A DNA stretch of 64,000 nt from Mycobacterium paragordonae (GTDB lineage: Bacteria > Actinomycetota > Actinomycetes > Mycobacteriales > Mycobacteriaceae), in the NCBI RefSeq assembly GCF_003614435.1, contig NZ_CP025546.1, positions 5,208,001 through 5,272,000 on the forward strand. Reading direction: 5' to 3'. The notes beneath the pieces were generated by a model. The model saw nothing but the letters and a program-made list of their open reading frames with translations. It searched no databases and had not been told where the DNA came from. The translations under genes were made by a program, and so were the position numbers. Shown here piece after piece: positions 25,034 to 37,108 of this stretch (position 1 is its first letter; every line of letters starts with the position of its first letter).

Positions 25034-26299
25034 CTATCCGACACGTCGGCCGGCGACAGACGCCCCCAGCCGGTCGCGGGCGTAGACCTCGGCCAGGAAT
25101 TGCTCGACGGCCACCGCGGTGTGCGCGGCACGAGCCGAGCCGAAGATGTCGAAAGCGTGCTGCGCTCGGGGCAACTCGGCATACACCACCGGATTGCGGC
25201 TGACCTCCCGCAGACGCGTGGTGAAGCTGCGCGCCTGCTCGACCGGGATCAGCGAATCGTTCGTGCCATGCAGCACGAAGAACGGCGGCGCATCCTCGGA
25301 GATGTGAGTGATCGGTGAGGCGAGACGGAAAGGCTCCGCAATCTCCTTGCGCCCCAGCTTGAATACCCGCTTGGCCATCATGGCCGGCATCATCGGATGA
25401 ACCGCGTCGTCGCGGGTGAAATCGTAGAACCCGTAGAACGGGATCGCCGCCTGCACCCGGGTGTCCGCCTCTTCGAAGCCGACCTGGAACAGCGGCTCGT
25501 TGGGCGTCAGTGCCGCGAGGGAAGACAGATGTCCCCCGGCCGAGCCGCCGGTGATCGCAATCCAATCCGGATCGCCGCCGTACTCCGCGATGTTCTCCTT
25601 CGTCCAGGCGATGGCCCGCTTCACGTCGACGATCTGGTCGGGCCAGGTCGACCGCGGGCTCAGCCGGTAGTTGACCGACACGCAGATCCAGCCGAGCTCA
25701 GCGAGATGGCTCATCAGCGGATGCGCCTGGCCGCGCTTGTTGCCCACCATCCAGGCACCGCCGTGCACCTGCAACAGCACCGGGGCCGGCGCGCCGCGCT
25801 CGAGGTCGGGCCGCCGCCAGATGTCGAGATGGTTGCGCGAGCCGAAGTCCCCGTAGCTGATGTCGACGTCGTGGGCGTAGTGGCGCCAGATGCGCAGCAT
25901 GCGTGCCGGACCGGGCTTCTTGGCCGTGGCGCCGTCGTCGGCCGGCCGCTTCCACAGGTCGCCGGCTTCGTGGCGCCGGTCGGGGCCAAAACCTTCGTCC
26001 AGCGCGGCGGTCAGCACCTCGTCAGCCGACCGGCCGGTGCGGTGCAGTCCGACCAGACCCAATCCGGACAGCGTCGCCAACAACCAGCTCACCAGGCGGG
26101 TGCGACGCGGCACCCGGGGCGTTATGGCGGCCAGCGCGGCGAACTGCGCAGCCAGCGCAGGTACGGGAAGCTCGCTGGCGAAGAGGCCGTAGCCGAATGC
26201 ATGTCCCGCCAGGTAGCCCCGCTTGCTGACCGGACGGTAGCCGTTTACGGCGAACAACACCCCAGCTAGAGCCACGAATATCGCCGCTATCCGCTTCAT
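25034..26299 (-). CDS. HSL-family esterase/lipase of the LipM/LipO/LipQ group
   Basis: A 421-residue alpha/beta hydrolase of the hormone-sensitive lipase family. The oxyanion motif is VHGGAW (178-183), the nucleophile elbow ITGGSAGG (Ser253), and a catalytic Asp/His lies late (HGTNDSLIP; AQHAFD). The N-terminal 90 residues contain hydrophobic segments, so it is probably membrane-anchored. Length and N-terminus match the M. tuberculosis LipM/LipO/LipQ set, but I cannot say which is the orthologue. It is downstream of the KimA-like gene on the same strand, with its own GGGAGG ribosome site. Confidence 0.88.
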   Translation of the reverse strand: MKRIAAIFVALAGVLFAVNGYRPVSKRGYLAGHAFGYGLFASELPVPALAAQFAALAAITPRVPRRTRLVSWLLATLSGLGLVGLHRTGRSADEVLTAALDEGFGPDRRHEAGDLWKRPADDGATAKKPGPARMLRIWRHYAHDVDISYGDFGSRNHLDIWRRPDLERGAPAPVLLQVHGGAWMVGNKRGQAHPLMSHLAELGWICVSVNYRLSPRSTWPDQIVDVKRAIAWTKENIAEYGGDPDWIAITGGSAGGHLSSLAALTPNEPLFQVGFEEADTRVQAAIPFYGFYDFTRDDAVHPMMPAMMAKRVFKLGRKEIAEPFRLASPITHISEDAPPFFVLHGTNDSLIPVEQARSFTTRLREVSRNPVVYAELPRAQHAFDIFGSARAAHTAVAVEQFLAEVYARDRLGASVAGRRVG

Positions 26300-26379
26300 C
26301 GACTTTCCCTCCCGTCGACCTGGGCCGCCATCGGCCGGATCCTTCCTTAACTAACCTAACTGCCCGGCGTGGGGCCCTC

Positions 26380-28734
26380 TCAACCAGTTTCCCCCGCCTC
26401 GCCGGAACCTCCGGCGTCGTGAGTCTCCTGCGGCTGCTGCAGCACCTGATAGTCGGGGTCGACCATCGAGACGGGCCGGTTTCCGGTCTGCCGGGCCTTG
26501 CCGGTGATCCGCAGCACCTGGCCGGGCTGGATGTCGGCGCCGCCGTGGCCGGGACGGAACGTGACGGTCAGATCGCCGGTGTCGTCTCCGAGCACGATCC
26601 GCCGCACCGTGCGCCGGCGTTCGTTGATGTCCTCGACCTCACGAACGCGGCCTTCAACGGTGGCCCGTTGCCCAGGTATCAGTCCGGCGACCGTGATCAC
26701 CGACTCCGGCCGCTGCGGGTGTTCGTAGGCCTCGACGTTGCGGTCCTCGCCCTGGGACACCCACGCTTCGATCTTGTCGAGGCGTCTTGCGAGCCGCTGC
26801 TCGAAACGGTCGGGGTAGGCCTCCTTGACCCGGGACTCGACGTCGTAGGGGACGATGGTGGCCGCGGCGTCGGGAATGAGGCTTACCGCGCGGGCGATCT
26901 TGTCCGCGGTGCGGTCGTGCAGCAGTCGGCCCAGCAGCGGCGCGTAGGTCCGGCGCGGCAGCAGCACCGTGACGTTGGTGTCGGGATGCTCCTTGCTCGT
27001 TTTGGCGACCAAGAGCTGAGCCGCGCGGTTGATCCGCCGGTCCGGGCAGTCCACGATGCGCAGCCTCGTCTCGAGACCGAACTCATCCCAGCGCTTCCGA
27101 AGGTGTGCGGCGTGGGCAGCGTCGACCATGAAGTGCACCGCGATCAACTCGTCGGCCCGTAATCCCTTGCCGTACCTCAGTCCTTCGATCACCGCGAGGT
27201 CGACCGAGTTCACGAAGATGTACACGCGGTGGCGGGCGTACTTCACCATTTCCGGACGATCGGTGCGGAACATCTCGAGAATGGCTGCCTCCGCCCGATA
27301 TTCGCGGTTGAGCCGGATCAGCATGAACACCAGCAGCGGAAAGACCACGACGACCAGCCAGGCGCCTTCGGTGAATTTGGCTACCGCGAAGATGCCCACC
27401 ACGACCGTCGACAGGATGCCCGCCGACAGATTGATCGCAAGCCGGTGTCGCCAGCCGGGTTCCCGGTGCGTCAGGTGGTGTTTGGTCATCCCGTAGCCGG
27501 CCATGGAGAAGCCGGTGAACACGCCGATCGCGTAGAACGGCACCAGCGCGTTGACCGAACCGCCTGTCGTCACCAGCAGCACCACCGACAGCGCGGTGAG
27601 CGCGATGATGCCGTTGGAGAACACCAGACGATGCCCGCGCTTCATCAATTGCCTTGGCAGAAAACGATCTTCGGCCACAAAGCTGGCCAGTGCGGGAAAG
27701 CCGTTGAAGCTGGTGTTGGCGCCGGTGAACAGAATCGCCGCGGTGGACGCCTGCACCAGGAAGAAGAAGACGTTCCCGATGACGCCGTTGCCGAAAACCG
27801 CGCGACCGATCTGGGACAGCACCGAAGGATATTCGGTCAGATACGGCGTGGCATGGGTGGCGTAGGCGAGGTAGGCGACGCCGGCCAACAGGAACCCGAG
27901 AATGCACGCCATCGCGGTCAGCACCCGGCGCGCGTTGCGGCCCTGTGGCTTCTGGAACAGATCAACGGTGTTGGAGATGGCCTCCACGCCCGTCAGCGAC
28001 GAGCCGCCGTTGGCGAAGGCACGCAACAACACCAGGATCGTCGCGCCCATCACCAAACCGTTGCCCTGATGCACCGGCACCGTTCCGGGTAGCTGCGCGG
28101 GGTCGTAGACCGGCAATCCCCAGAACAGGTGGCGCACCACGCCGACCACGATGGTGCTGGCGACCATGACGATGAAGAAATAAGTGGCTACCGCGAAAGG
28201 TGTTCCGGCTTCCCGCATTCCGCGCAGGTTCAGATAGCAGATGAGGATCACCACGCCGACCGTGATCTCCAAACTGTAGGACCCCAGCGCGGGGAGGGCC
28301 GATACCACCGCCACCGTTCCGGCCGCCGACTGCACCGCCACGGTCACCACGTAGTCGATGAGTAGCGCCGCGGCGGCGATCTGCGCGACGCGGGGCCCGA
28401 AGTTGTCGCGCGCCACGATGTAGGAGCCGCCCGCCCGGGTGTAGGCCATCACCACCTGCCGGTAGGACGCCGCGACCAAGATGAGGATCAACAGGATGAC
28501 GCCGGTGACGGGCAGCAATAGCGCGAACGCCGCCAGCCCGGCGTTGGGCAGCAACTCGATCAGGATCTGTTCGGGACCGTAGGCGGTCGACGAGATCGCG
28601 TCCGGGGACAGGGCACCCAGGGCCACTCCGTTGGACAGTCGCTCACCGGCCAGTTGCTCGGTGATCAGCGGCTTGCCCAGAAACACCCGCTTCAGGACGT
28701 CGCCGAGCGTCAGCGGGATCCGCAGCCTGCTCAC
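26380..28734 (-). CDS. KimA-like APC-superfamily potassium transporter with C-terminal OB-fold
   Basis: A 784-residue membrane protein. Residues 1 to about 450 carry 11-12 transmembrane helices with segments close to B. subtilis KimA (LSPDAISSTAYGPEQIL, SYRQVVMAYTRAGGSYIV, SLTGVEAISNTV, GANTSFNGFPALASF). This suggests a high-affinity K+ (K+/H+) symporter rather than an amino-acid permease. A soluble region like the KimA cytoplasmic domain follows (ADELIAVHFMVDAAHAA), then about 90 residues resembling an OB-fold (VEGRVREVEDINERRRTVRR..GDLTVTF..GQVLRITGKAR). The GTG at 28734 fits the family N-terminus; the earlier ATG lies inside a terminator-like repeat. Rv2690c is a related M. tuberculosis protein. 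Confidence 0.82.
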   Translation of the reverse strand: MSRLRIPLTLGDVLKRVFLGKPLITEQLAGERLSNGVALGALSPDAISSTAYGPEQILIELLPNAGLAAFALLLPVTGVILLILILVAASYRQVVMAYTRAGGSYIVARDNFGPRVAQIAAAALLIDYVVTVAVQSAAGTVAVVSALPALGSYSLEITVGVVILICYLNLRGMREAGTPFAVATYFFIVMVASTIVVGVVRHLFWGLPVYDPAQLPGTVPVHQGNGLVMGATILVLLRAFANGGSSLTGVEAISNTVDLFQKPQGRNARRVLTAMACILGFLLAGVAYLAYATHATPYLTEYPSVLSQIGRAVFGNGVIGNVFFFLVQASTAAILFTGANTSFNGFPALASFVAEDRFLPRQLMKRGHRLVFSNGIIALTALSVVLLVTTGGSVNALVPFYAIGVFTGFSMAGYGMTKHHLTHREPGWRHRLAINLSAGILSTVVVGIFAVAKFTEGAWLVVVVFPLLVFMLIRLNREYRAEAAILEMFRTDRPEMVKYARHRVYIFVNSVDLAVIEGLRYGKGLRADELIAVHFMVDAAHAAHLRKRWDEFGLETRLRIVDCPDRRINRAAQLLVAKTSKEHPDTNVTVLLPRRTYAPLLGRLLHDRTADKIARAVSLIPDAAATIVPYDVESRVKEAYPDRFEQRLARRLDKIEAWVSQGEDRNVEAYEHPQRPESVITVAGLIPGQRATVEGRVREVEDINERRRTVRRIVLGDDTGDLTVTFRPGHGGADIQPGQVLRITGKARQTGNRPVSMVDPDYQVLQQPQETHDAGGSGEAGETG

Positions 28735-28791
28735 CGACTTGCCCGCCGGACTTGCCAAACCGCACCCCCTGCCTCGGTTGCTGCGCCACTC

Positions 28792-28855
28792 CCGCGAGCA
28801 GACGCGAAATCGCACAAATTCCACGAAATATGTGCGATTTCGCGACTGCTCGCGG
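28792..28855. terminator. Long inverted repeat downstream of dapC
   Basis: 25-bp arms (24 of 25 paired) beginning CCGCGAGCAGACGCGAAATC surround a 14-base loop. It lies just after the dapC stop codon and before kimA. It has no T-run and is probably a strong stem-loop terminator. Confidence 0.65.
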
Positions 28856-28863
28856 TAGAAAGG

Positions 28864-29949
28864 CTAGCTCAGGCGGGCTACGGCGGCGTCGATGCGTTCG
28901 TCGGTGGCGGTCAGCGCGACGCGCACGTGCCGCGCGCCGGCGGGGCCGTAGAAATCACCGGGCGCCACCAGGATGCCCCGTTCGGCGAGCCCGGTGACGG
29001 TGTCCCGGCAGTCCTGGCCACGACTGGCCCACAAATAGAGACCGGCCTCGGAATGGTCCACCGTGAAACCCGCGTCTCGCAGCGCCGGCAGCAGCGCCGC
29101 ACGACGCCGCGCATACCGTTCGCGCTGCACCTTCTCGTGCTCGTCGTCGTCGAGTGCGGCCACCATGGCGGACTGCACCGGCGTCGGCACGATCATCCCG
29201 GCATGCTTGCGCACCGCCAGCAGTTCGGCGACCACGTCGCCGTCCCCGGCGACGAAGCCGGCCCGGTAGCCGGCCAGCGAGGAACTCTTCGACAGCGAGT
29301 GGATCGCGAGCAGTCCGGTGTGGTCGCCGTCGCACACGGAGGGGTGTAGCACCGAGAGAGGCTCGGCGTCCCAGGACAACCCGAGGTAGCACTCGTCGGA
29401 CGCCACCAGCACGCCCCGCTCGCGGGCCCACCCCACCACCTTGCGCAGGTGGTCCAGGCCCAGCACCCGGCCGGTGGGATTACTGGGCGAATTCAGGTAG
29501 ATCAGCGCCGGAGACTGCGGGCCGAGTTGGGTCAGCGAATCCGCCCGCACGATCTGCGTCCCGGCAAGTCGGGCACCCACGTCGTAGGTGGGATAGGCCA
29601 GTTCCGGCACGACGACCACATCGGCGCCGCCCAGCCCCAGCAGGGTCGGCAACCAGGCGATGAGTTCCTTGGTGCCGATGACGGGCAGCACCGCGGACTC
29701 CGGCACATCGGTGACGCCGAAACGGCGGGCCAGTGCGGCCACCGCAGACTCGCGCAACAGCGCGGTGCCTGCGGTCGCGGGATAACCCGGAGCCGAGCTG
29801 GCCGCCGCCAGCGCCGCACGGATCAGCGGCGCAACCGGGTCGACCGGGGTGCCCACCGACAGGTCGACGATGCCGTCCGGATGGGCCGCGGCCATGGCCT
29901 TCGCCGCGGCCAGAGTGTCCCACGGGAACTCCGGCAGCGTCGCCGACAC
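28864..29949 (-). CDS. dapC: PLP-dependent aminotransferase, probable succinyldiaminopimelate transaminase
   Basis: A 361-residue class I aminotransferase. Visible are NSPSNPTGRV, the PLP-lysine segment HSLSKSSSLAGYRAGF and VALTATDERI near the end. It probably makes N-succinyl-LL-diaminopimelate for lysine and peptidoglycan synthesis, as annotated for the fdxC-linked homologues Rv1178 and C. glutamicum dapC. The GTG at 29949 gives VSATLPEFPWDTLA, matching the family N-terminus and avoiding overlap with fdxC. It is 20 bp downstream of fdxC. Confidence 0.88.
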   Translation of the reverse strand: MSATLPEFPWDTLAAAKAMAAAHPDGIVDLSVGTPVDPVAPLIRAALAAASSAPGYPATAGTALLRESAVAALARRFGVTDVPESAVLPVIGTKELIAWLPTLLGLGGADVVVVPELAYPTYDVGARLAGTQIVRADSLTQLGPQSPALIYLNSPSNPTGRVLGLDHLRKVVGWARERGVLVASDECYLGLSWDAEPLSVLHPSVCDGDHTGLLAIHSLSKSSSLAGYRAGFVAGDGDVVAELLAVRKHAGMIVPTPVQSAMVAALDDDEHEKVQRERYARRRAALLPALRDAGFTVDHSEAGLYLWASRGQDCRDTVTGLAERGILVAPGDFYGPAGARHVRVALTATDERIDAAVARLS

Positions 29950-29969
29950 ACGGCGTTGCTGTCGCGCGT

Positions 29970-30296
29970 TCAGTCGCCTTCGCCCTGTGGGGGCAGGTCC
30001 TTGACCACTTGCGGGTCGTTCTCGGTCATGCCGACCTTCGCCGCACCACCCGGCGAGCCCAACTCGACGAAGAAGTCGGCGTTGATCTGCGTGTATTGGC
30101 TCCACTGCTCGGGCACGTCGTCTTCGTAGTAGATCGCCTCGACCGGGCAGACCGGCTCACAGGCGCCACAGTCGACGCACTCGTCGGGATGGATGAACAG
30201 CATCCGGGCACCCTCGTAAATACAGTCGACCGGGCACTCTTCGATGCATGCCTTGTCCTTGATGTCGACGCAAGGTTCGGCGATCGTGTACGTCAC
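29970..30296 (-). CDS. fdxC: Seven-iron ferredoxin (FdxC)
   Basis: A 108-residue ferredoxin. Cysteines 9, 17, 21, 25 and 40, 43, 46, 50 form the 3Fe-4S/4Fe-4S pattern (CIEECPVDCI and CVDCGACEPVCP), with a polar C-terminal extension typical of mycobacterial FdxC (Rv1177). It is a cytosolic one-electron carrier, possibly serving P450s or other redox enzymes. GAGGAG lies just before the GTG start. A TAGTAT -10 at 30389-30384 gives a leader of about 80 bases. It is co-transcribed with dapC. Confidence 0.95.
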   Translation of the reverse strand: MTYTIAEPCVDIKDKACIEECPVDCIYEGARMLFIHPDECVDCGACEPVCPVEAIYYEDDVPEQWSQYTQINADFFVELGSPGGAAKVGMTENDPQVVKDLPPQGEGD

Positions 30297-30439
30297 GGAC
30301 GTCTCCTCAACGTGTCCTCCATGTACAGGTGGGCTGCGGGTCGCATCACCCCAGGGGCTTCGAGGGTGAGCGTTCGGTTACTGATACTAAACGTCGCACA
30401 TACAACTCCGGCAATTGGCACGCCCGAGAGTCAGCCCTG

Positions 30440-30459
30440 CTATGAACTCAGTTGCATAG
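30440..30459. promoter_or_regulatory. Putative PadR operator
   Basis: CTATG and CATAG arms surround a 10-base spacer that itself holds AACTCAGTT, about 30 bp before padR. The ATG-N10-CAT layout is similar to known PadR sites. The 191-bp gap between fdxC and padR otherwise holds only the promoters. Confidence 0.45.
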
Positions 30460-30487
30460 TAGCGGCTGCCGGATCTAGGGTGCGCGG

Positions 30488-33090
<2,603 letters not shown>

Positions 33091-33304
33091 CTGGTCGGCG
33101 GGCCCTCGATTTCGCTGATCGCGAAACAGCGGTTTACACGCTCCTGACCTGGGAATAGTTACATCCGCACACTGCCGTGCGATAACAATTTGCGTAGGAG
33201 CAAGTCCAGGGGGCCTGGTAGCCTTGATCGGAGACGGCAACCGCTGGGCAGATGTCGTCGCCGTTGAAGCTAGCGGTGCAATAGTTGGGGAAGGTATCCA
33301 CAAT

Positions 33305-33637
33305 ATGAGGCTGTCGTTTATCGGAATGGGTGTCGCCGCCGGCGCCGCCGCCGTGTCGTTGGGTTTGGGAGCCGGTGTCGCCTCGGCAGATCCGTTCGAC
33401 GGAGTCGTCAACACCACCTGCAGTTACCCGCAGGTGATCGCCGCGCTGAACGCGACCAACCCGGGAGCGGCGGCACAGTTCAACTCGTCGCCGATCGCGC
33501 AGAGCTACCTGCAGCGGTTCCTGGCTTCGCCGCCGCCGGCTCGGGCGCAGATGGCCGCGCAGCTGCAGGCCATGCCTGGAGCTTCGCAGTACATCGGCGT
33601 CGTCAATGACGTCGCAGGTGTCTGCAACAACTACTGA
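33305..33637 (+). CDS. TB8.4: Secreted low-molecular-weight antigen TB8.4 homologue
   Basis: A 110-residue exported protein. A 28-residue signal peptide ends ASA before DPFDGVVNT. The mature part is small, Ala/Gln-rich and helical, with two Cys (NTTCSYP; GVCNNY) that probably pair. Size and order next to fadH and fbiC match Rv1174c (T-cell antigen TB8.4). It belongs to the haemophore-like fold family, in which heme binding has been described for a related protein; that role is not proved here. The 214-bp leader region (33091-33304) also contains an antisense Cys-rich frame. Confidence 0.9.
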   Translation: MRLSFIGMGVAAGAAAVSLGLGAGVASADPFDGVVNTTCSYPQVIAALNATNPGAAAQFNSSPIAQSYLQRFLASPPPARAQMAAQLQAMPGASQYIGVVNDVAGVCNNY

Positions 33638-33646
33638 GTTCGAGAC

Positions 33647-33713
33647 CCGCGAGCGTAACGCCACCGCGCCATTCCGCCAGGAGTAGCGCCGGCGTTACGC
33701 TCGCGGTTTTTTT
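33647..33713 (+). terminator. Rho-independent terminator after TB8.4
   Basis: Perfect 16-bp arms CCGCGAGCGTAACGCC/GGCGTTACGCTCGCGG (33647-33662, 33691-33706) are followed by seven T's (33707-33713). It serves the plus-strand gene and lies tail-to-tail with the opposing gene at 33721. Confidence 0.85.
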
Positions 33714-33720
33714 GGCTTGC

Positions 33721-34506
33721 TCAGTAGCCGCTCAGCAGCCGTCGTACCCGGCCTAACGTTTCCGGACCGACGCGACTGCAGATCCGGGACGGGTCGCTCG
33801 GGCGTCGGCCCCAGAGCAGCAATACTCGCGCGGCGCTGTCCGTTTCCAAGGTGGCCGCTCCTTCGGGAGGCGCGAGCGCGATAGCGGTTCCGTCGGAATC
33901 AGCACTGAGTACGACATCGGTCATTTCCGGGTCGGTGCCCTGAACTCGCAGTCTGGCCTCGATGCGCTCGTCCGGCCGCAGGTCCCTGGCCCCTTTGGCC
34001 AGCAGCGGACGTCCCACCGCCAACACACTGTGGGTCGTCATCCAGGGTTCGGCCAGCCGGGTCTGCGCCGCCGTCTCGTCGCCAGTCACGTCCCAGCCGT
34101 GCAACACCAGCTCTTCGCGCATGTGCTCGGCGAACCACGCCACCTTCATGGTGCGTCCCGTCCAGGCGACGTCGGCATCGGCGGGAACCTCGTCGGCGGC
34201 TTCCGCGACCTCGTTCAGGCCGGCCATCCGTTCGTGCAGCGCGTTCCACAAATCCGCATCGTTCATCGCGCGAAGTGGGTCCTCACGCTCGAAGCCGCGG
34301 GTCTCAACGGCCTCGCCTGCCAGATAGGCGCCCAGCACGCGGGCCAGTTCCTCGGCGTTTCCGGCTTGATGAGCGACGACGTCGCGCACCGTCCAGGCTT
34401 CGCACCAGGTGCCTGCGTCTGGGCGGCGCCGCTGCACAGCATCGACGAACGGCCGCCATTCGGGAAATCGGTCGCTGTCTATCTTCCGGTGATTCCCTGT
34501 CCGCAC
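33721..34506 (-). CDS. DinB-like/maleylpyruvate-isomerase-type protein (TIGR03083 family)
   Basis: A 261-residue protein of the mycothiol-dependent DinB-like superfamily. The N-terminal helical bundle has the metal-ligand His pattern: H46 in RDVVAHQAGN, then H128 and H136 in WFAEHMREELVLHGWDV. A C-terminal alpha/beta domain follows. Relatives use mycothiol as cosubstrate for isomerisation or thiol transfer. Its proximity to mshB is suggestive only. The GTG at 34506 is used; no recognisable ribosome site decides the start. Confidence 0.8.
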   Translation of the reverse strand: MRTGNHRKIDSDRFPEWRPFVDAVQRRRPDAGTWCEAWTVRDVVAHQAGNAEELARVLGAYLAGEAVETRGFEREDPLRAMNDADLWNALHERMAGLNEVAEAADEVPADADVAWTGRTMKVAWFAEHMREELVLHGWDVTGDETAAQTRLAEPWMTTHSVLAVGRPLLAKGARDLRPDERIEARLRVQGTDPEMTDVVLSADSDGTAIALAPPEGAATLETDSAARVLLLWGRRPSDPSRICSRVGPETLGRVRRLLSGY

Positions 34507-34534
34507 GACGTGGGAATACCCAGTGATGCGCGAG

Positions 34535-37108
34535 CTAGGCGGCCAGCGTCGCGTAGGTCGTCGTGCGCTGACGCGCCGGGCGGCCGATTCCCTCCGCGAT
34601 CGCGGCCAATTCGGCCGCCGACTTCGCCGAGCCGTGCTCCGAGCCGGCCATCCGCGAGATGGTCTCCTCCATCAGCGTGCCGCCCAGGTCGTTGGCACCA
34701 CCGTTGAGCATCACCCGGGTGCGCTCCACGCCGAGCTTCACCCAGCTGGTCTGAATGTGCGCGATGCGCCCGTGCAGCATGATCCTCGCCAGTGCGTGCA
34801 CCGCGCGGTTGTCGCGGTGGGTCGGCCCGGGCCGCGCGGCGCCGGCCAGATAGAGCGGCGAATTCTGGTGCACGAACGGCAGCGGCACGAACTCGGTGAA
34901 GCCACCGGTGCGGTCCTGAATGCCGCGCAGCACGTTGAGGTGCCCGACCCAGTGCTTCGGGGTGTCGACGTGGCCGTACATCATGGTCGACGACGACCGC
35001 AGGCCCACCTCGTGCGCGGTGGTCACGATCTCCACCCACAGCGAGGTCGGCAACTTGCCCTTGGTGAGCACCCAGCGCACCTCGTCGTCCAGAATCTCTG
35101 CCGCGGTACCCGGGATGGTGTCCAATCCCGCCTCGCGCAACCCGGTCAGCCACTCGCGGATGCTCAGCCCGCTCTTGGTCACACCGTTGGCGATCTCCAT
35201 CGGGGAGAACGCGTGCACGTGCATCGAGGGCACCCGCGCCTTGACCGCCCGCACCAGATCCGCATAACCGGTGACCGGCAACTCGGGGTCGATGCCACCC
35301 TGCATGCAGATCTCGGTGGCCCCCGCCACGTGCGCCTCCCAGGCGCGGTCGGCGACCTCCTGCGCCGACAGCGAGTACGCGTCGGCATCCCCTTTGCGTT
35401 GGGCGAAGGCGCAGAACCGGCAGCCGGTGTAGCAGATATTGGTGAAGTTGATGTTGCGGTTCACCACGTAGGTCACGTCGTCGCCGACCACGTCGCGGCG
35501 CAACGAATCAGCCAGTGCGGCAACGGCTTCCAGCGCGGACCCGTCAGCGGTGGCCAGGGCGAGATACTCGTCGTCCGTGCAGCCGCCGGGGTCGCGTTCC
35601 GCCGAGCGAAGCGCGGCCAGAACGTCGGTGTCGATGCGTTCCGGCGCGCGCGAGGCCAGCTCGCTGACCCGCGAACGGATGGATTCCCAATCCCCGAACG
35701 CGCTGTCGAGGTCGCTGCGCGCCTCGGTGTTGCGGCCTTCGGTGTCGATCGCGGCGCCCAGGTCCACCCGGCCCGCAGATGCCACCTCGTCGGGCTCCTG
35801 CCACGGCATGCCCACCGGGTTGACATCGCGAGCCAACCCGGTTGCCGGATCTGCAAGCGCCACAACGTGTCCGCGCACCCGCGGATCGATCCACGCCGCG
35901 CCCGCCTGCACGTACCTGGGCTGTGCGGTCAGCCGTTGCACCAGGTCGTACCCGGCCTCGGCGGTGACGTCAGCCAGGTCATTCAGTGCGGGCCAGGGCC
36001 GTTCGGGGTTGACGTGGTCGGGCGTGAGCGGCGAGACGCCGCCCCAGTCGTCGACGCCGGCCGCTACCAGTGCCAGACATTCGTCGCGGGACACCAGGTT
36101 CGGCGGCGCCTGGATGCGCATGCCCGGCCCCAGCACCAGCCGGGCCACCGCCACCGTCGCCAGGTAGTCCTCGATGCCGGCGTCCGGCACGTCCGCCATC
36201 GCCGTGTGCTCCTTGGCCCGGAAGTTCTGCACGATCACTTCCTGAATATGGCCGAACTCCTTGTGCGACTTGCGGATCGCGTGCAACGTATCGGCTCGCT
36301 CCGTCAGCGTCTCGCCGATACCCACCAACAGCCCGGTGGTGAACGGAATGGACAGCCGGCCGGCGTCGGTCAACGCGCGCAGCCGTACCGCCGGGTCCTT
36401 ATCGGGACTGCCGTAGTGCGCCAAACCCTTGGTTTCGAACAGCCGCCGCGACGTCGTCTCCAGCATCATGCCCATCGACGGCGCCACCGGCTTGAGCCGG
36501 GACATCTCCGACCACGTCATGACACCCGGGTTCAGATGCGGCAGCAACCCGGTCTCTTCGAGCACCCGGATCGCCATGGCCCGCACGTAGGACAGGGTCG
36601 AGTCGTAGCCACGTTCGTCGAGCCACTCGCGCGCTTGCGGCCAGCGGTCCTCGGGCCGATCGCCGAGGGTGAATAACGCTTCCTTGCAACCGAGCTCGGC
36701 ACCGCGGCGCGCGACGTCGAGGATCTCGTCGGGCTCCATATACATACCCATGCCCTGGGCGCGCAGCTTGCCCGGAACGGTGACGAACGTGCAGTAGTGG
36801 CAGGTGTCCCGGCACAGGTGAGTGACCGGGAGGAATACCTTGCGCGAGTAGCTGATCGGCAACCGGCCGGTGGCACCGCGACGCCCGGCCGATTCCAGGC
36901 CCGCGTCCCGGACACGGGCCGCGCTGGCACACAGATCGGTCAGATCGTCGCCGCGCGCCGACAACGCGATGGCCGCTTCATCGATGTTGAGGACGACACC
37001 GTCCCGGGCCCGGCGCAGCACCCGGCGCAATGCCGAGCTACTGACTCTGGGTGGCACGACGGGACTGGGCAAAACCGTCGGCTCCGGTGGCCCCGGTGTT
37101 ACTGGCAC
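34535..37108 (-). CDS. fbiC: 7,8-didemethyl-8-hydroxy-5-deazariboflavin (F0) synthase FbiC
   Basis: An 857-residue radical SAM fusion making the deazaflavin F0 precursor of coenzyme F420 from tyrosine and a pyrimidine. The CofG half carries CRDTCHYC (C99, C103, C106) and the CofH half CYTGCRFC (C559, C563, C566), each binding a 4Fe-4S cluster. The GTG at 37108 gives almost the length remembered for Rv1173 (856); the frame is open further upstream but that part is unlike the family. It is divergent from the PE gene with 271 bp between them. Confidence 0.97.
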   Translation of the reverse strand: MPVTPGPPEPTVLPSPVVPPRVSSSALRRVLRRARDGVVLNIDEAAIALSARGDDLTDLCASAARVRDAGLESAGRRGATGRLPISYSRKVFLPVTHLCRDTCHYCTFVTVPGKLRAQGMGMYMEPDEILDVARRGAELGCKEALFTLGDRPEDRWPQAREWLDERGYDSTLSYVRAMAIRVLEETGLLPHLNPGVMTWSEMSRLKPVAPSMGMMLETTSRRLFETKGLAHYGSPDKDPAVRLRALTDAGRLSIPFTTGLLVGIGETLTERADTLHAIRKSHKEFGHIQEVIVQNFRAKEHTAMADVPDAGIEDYLATVAVARLVLGPGMRIQAPPNLVSRDECLALVAAGVDDWGGVSPLTPDHVNPERPWPALNDLADVTAEAGYDLVQRLTAQPRYVQAGAAWIDPRVRGHVVALADPATGLARDVNPVGMPWQEPDEVASAGRVDLGAAIDTEGRNTEARSDLDSAFGDWESIRSRVSELASRAPERIDTDVLAALRSAERDPGGCTDDEYLALATADGSALEAVAALADSLRRDVVGDDVTYVVNRNINFTNICYTGCRFCAFAQRKGDADAYSLSAQEVADRAWEAHVAGATEICMQGGIDPELPVTGYADLVRAVKARVPSMHVHAFSPMEIANGVTKSGLSIREWLTGLREAGLDTIPGTAAEILDDEVRWVLTKGKLPTSLWVEIVTTAHEVGLRSSSTMMYGHVDTPKHWVGHLNVLRGIQDRTGGFTEFVPLPFVHQNSPLYLAGAARPGPTHRDNRAVHALARIMLHGRIAHIQTSWVKLGVERTRVMLNGGANDLGGTLMEETISRMAGSEHGSAKSAAELAAIAEGIGRPARQRTTTYATLAA

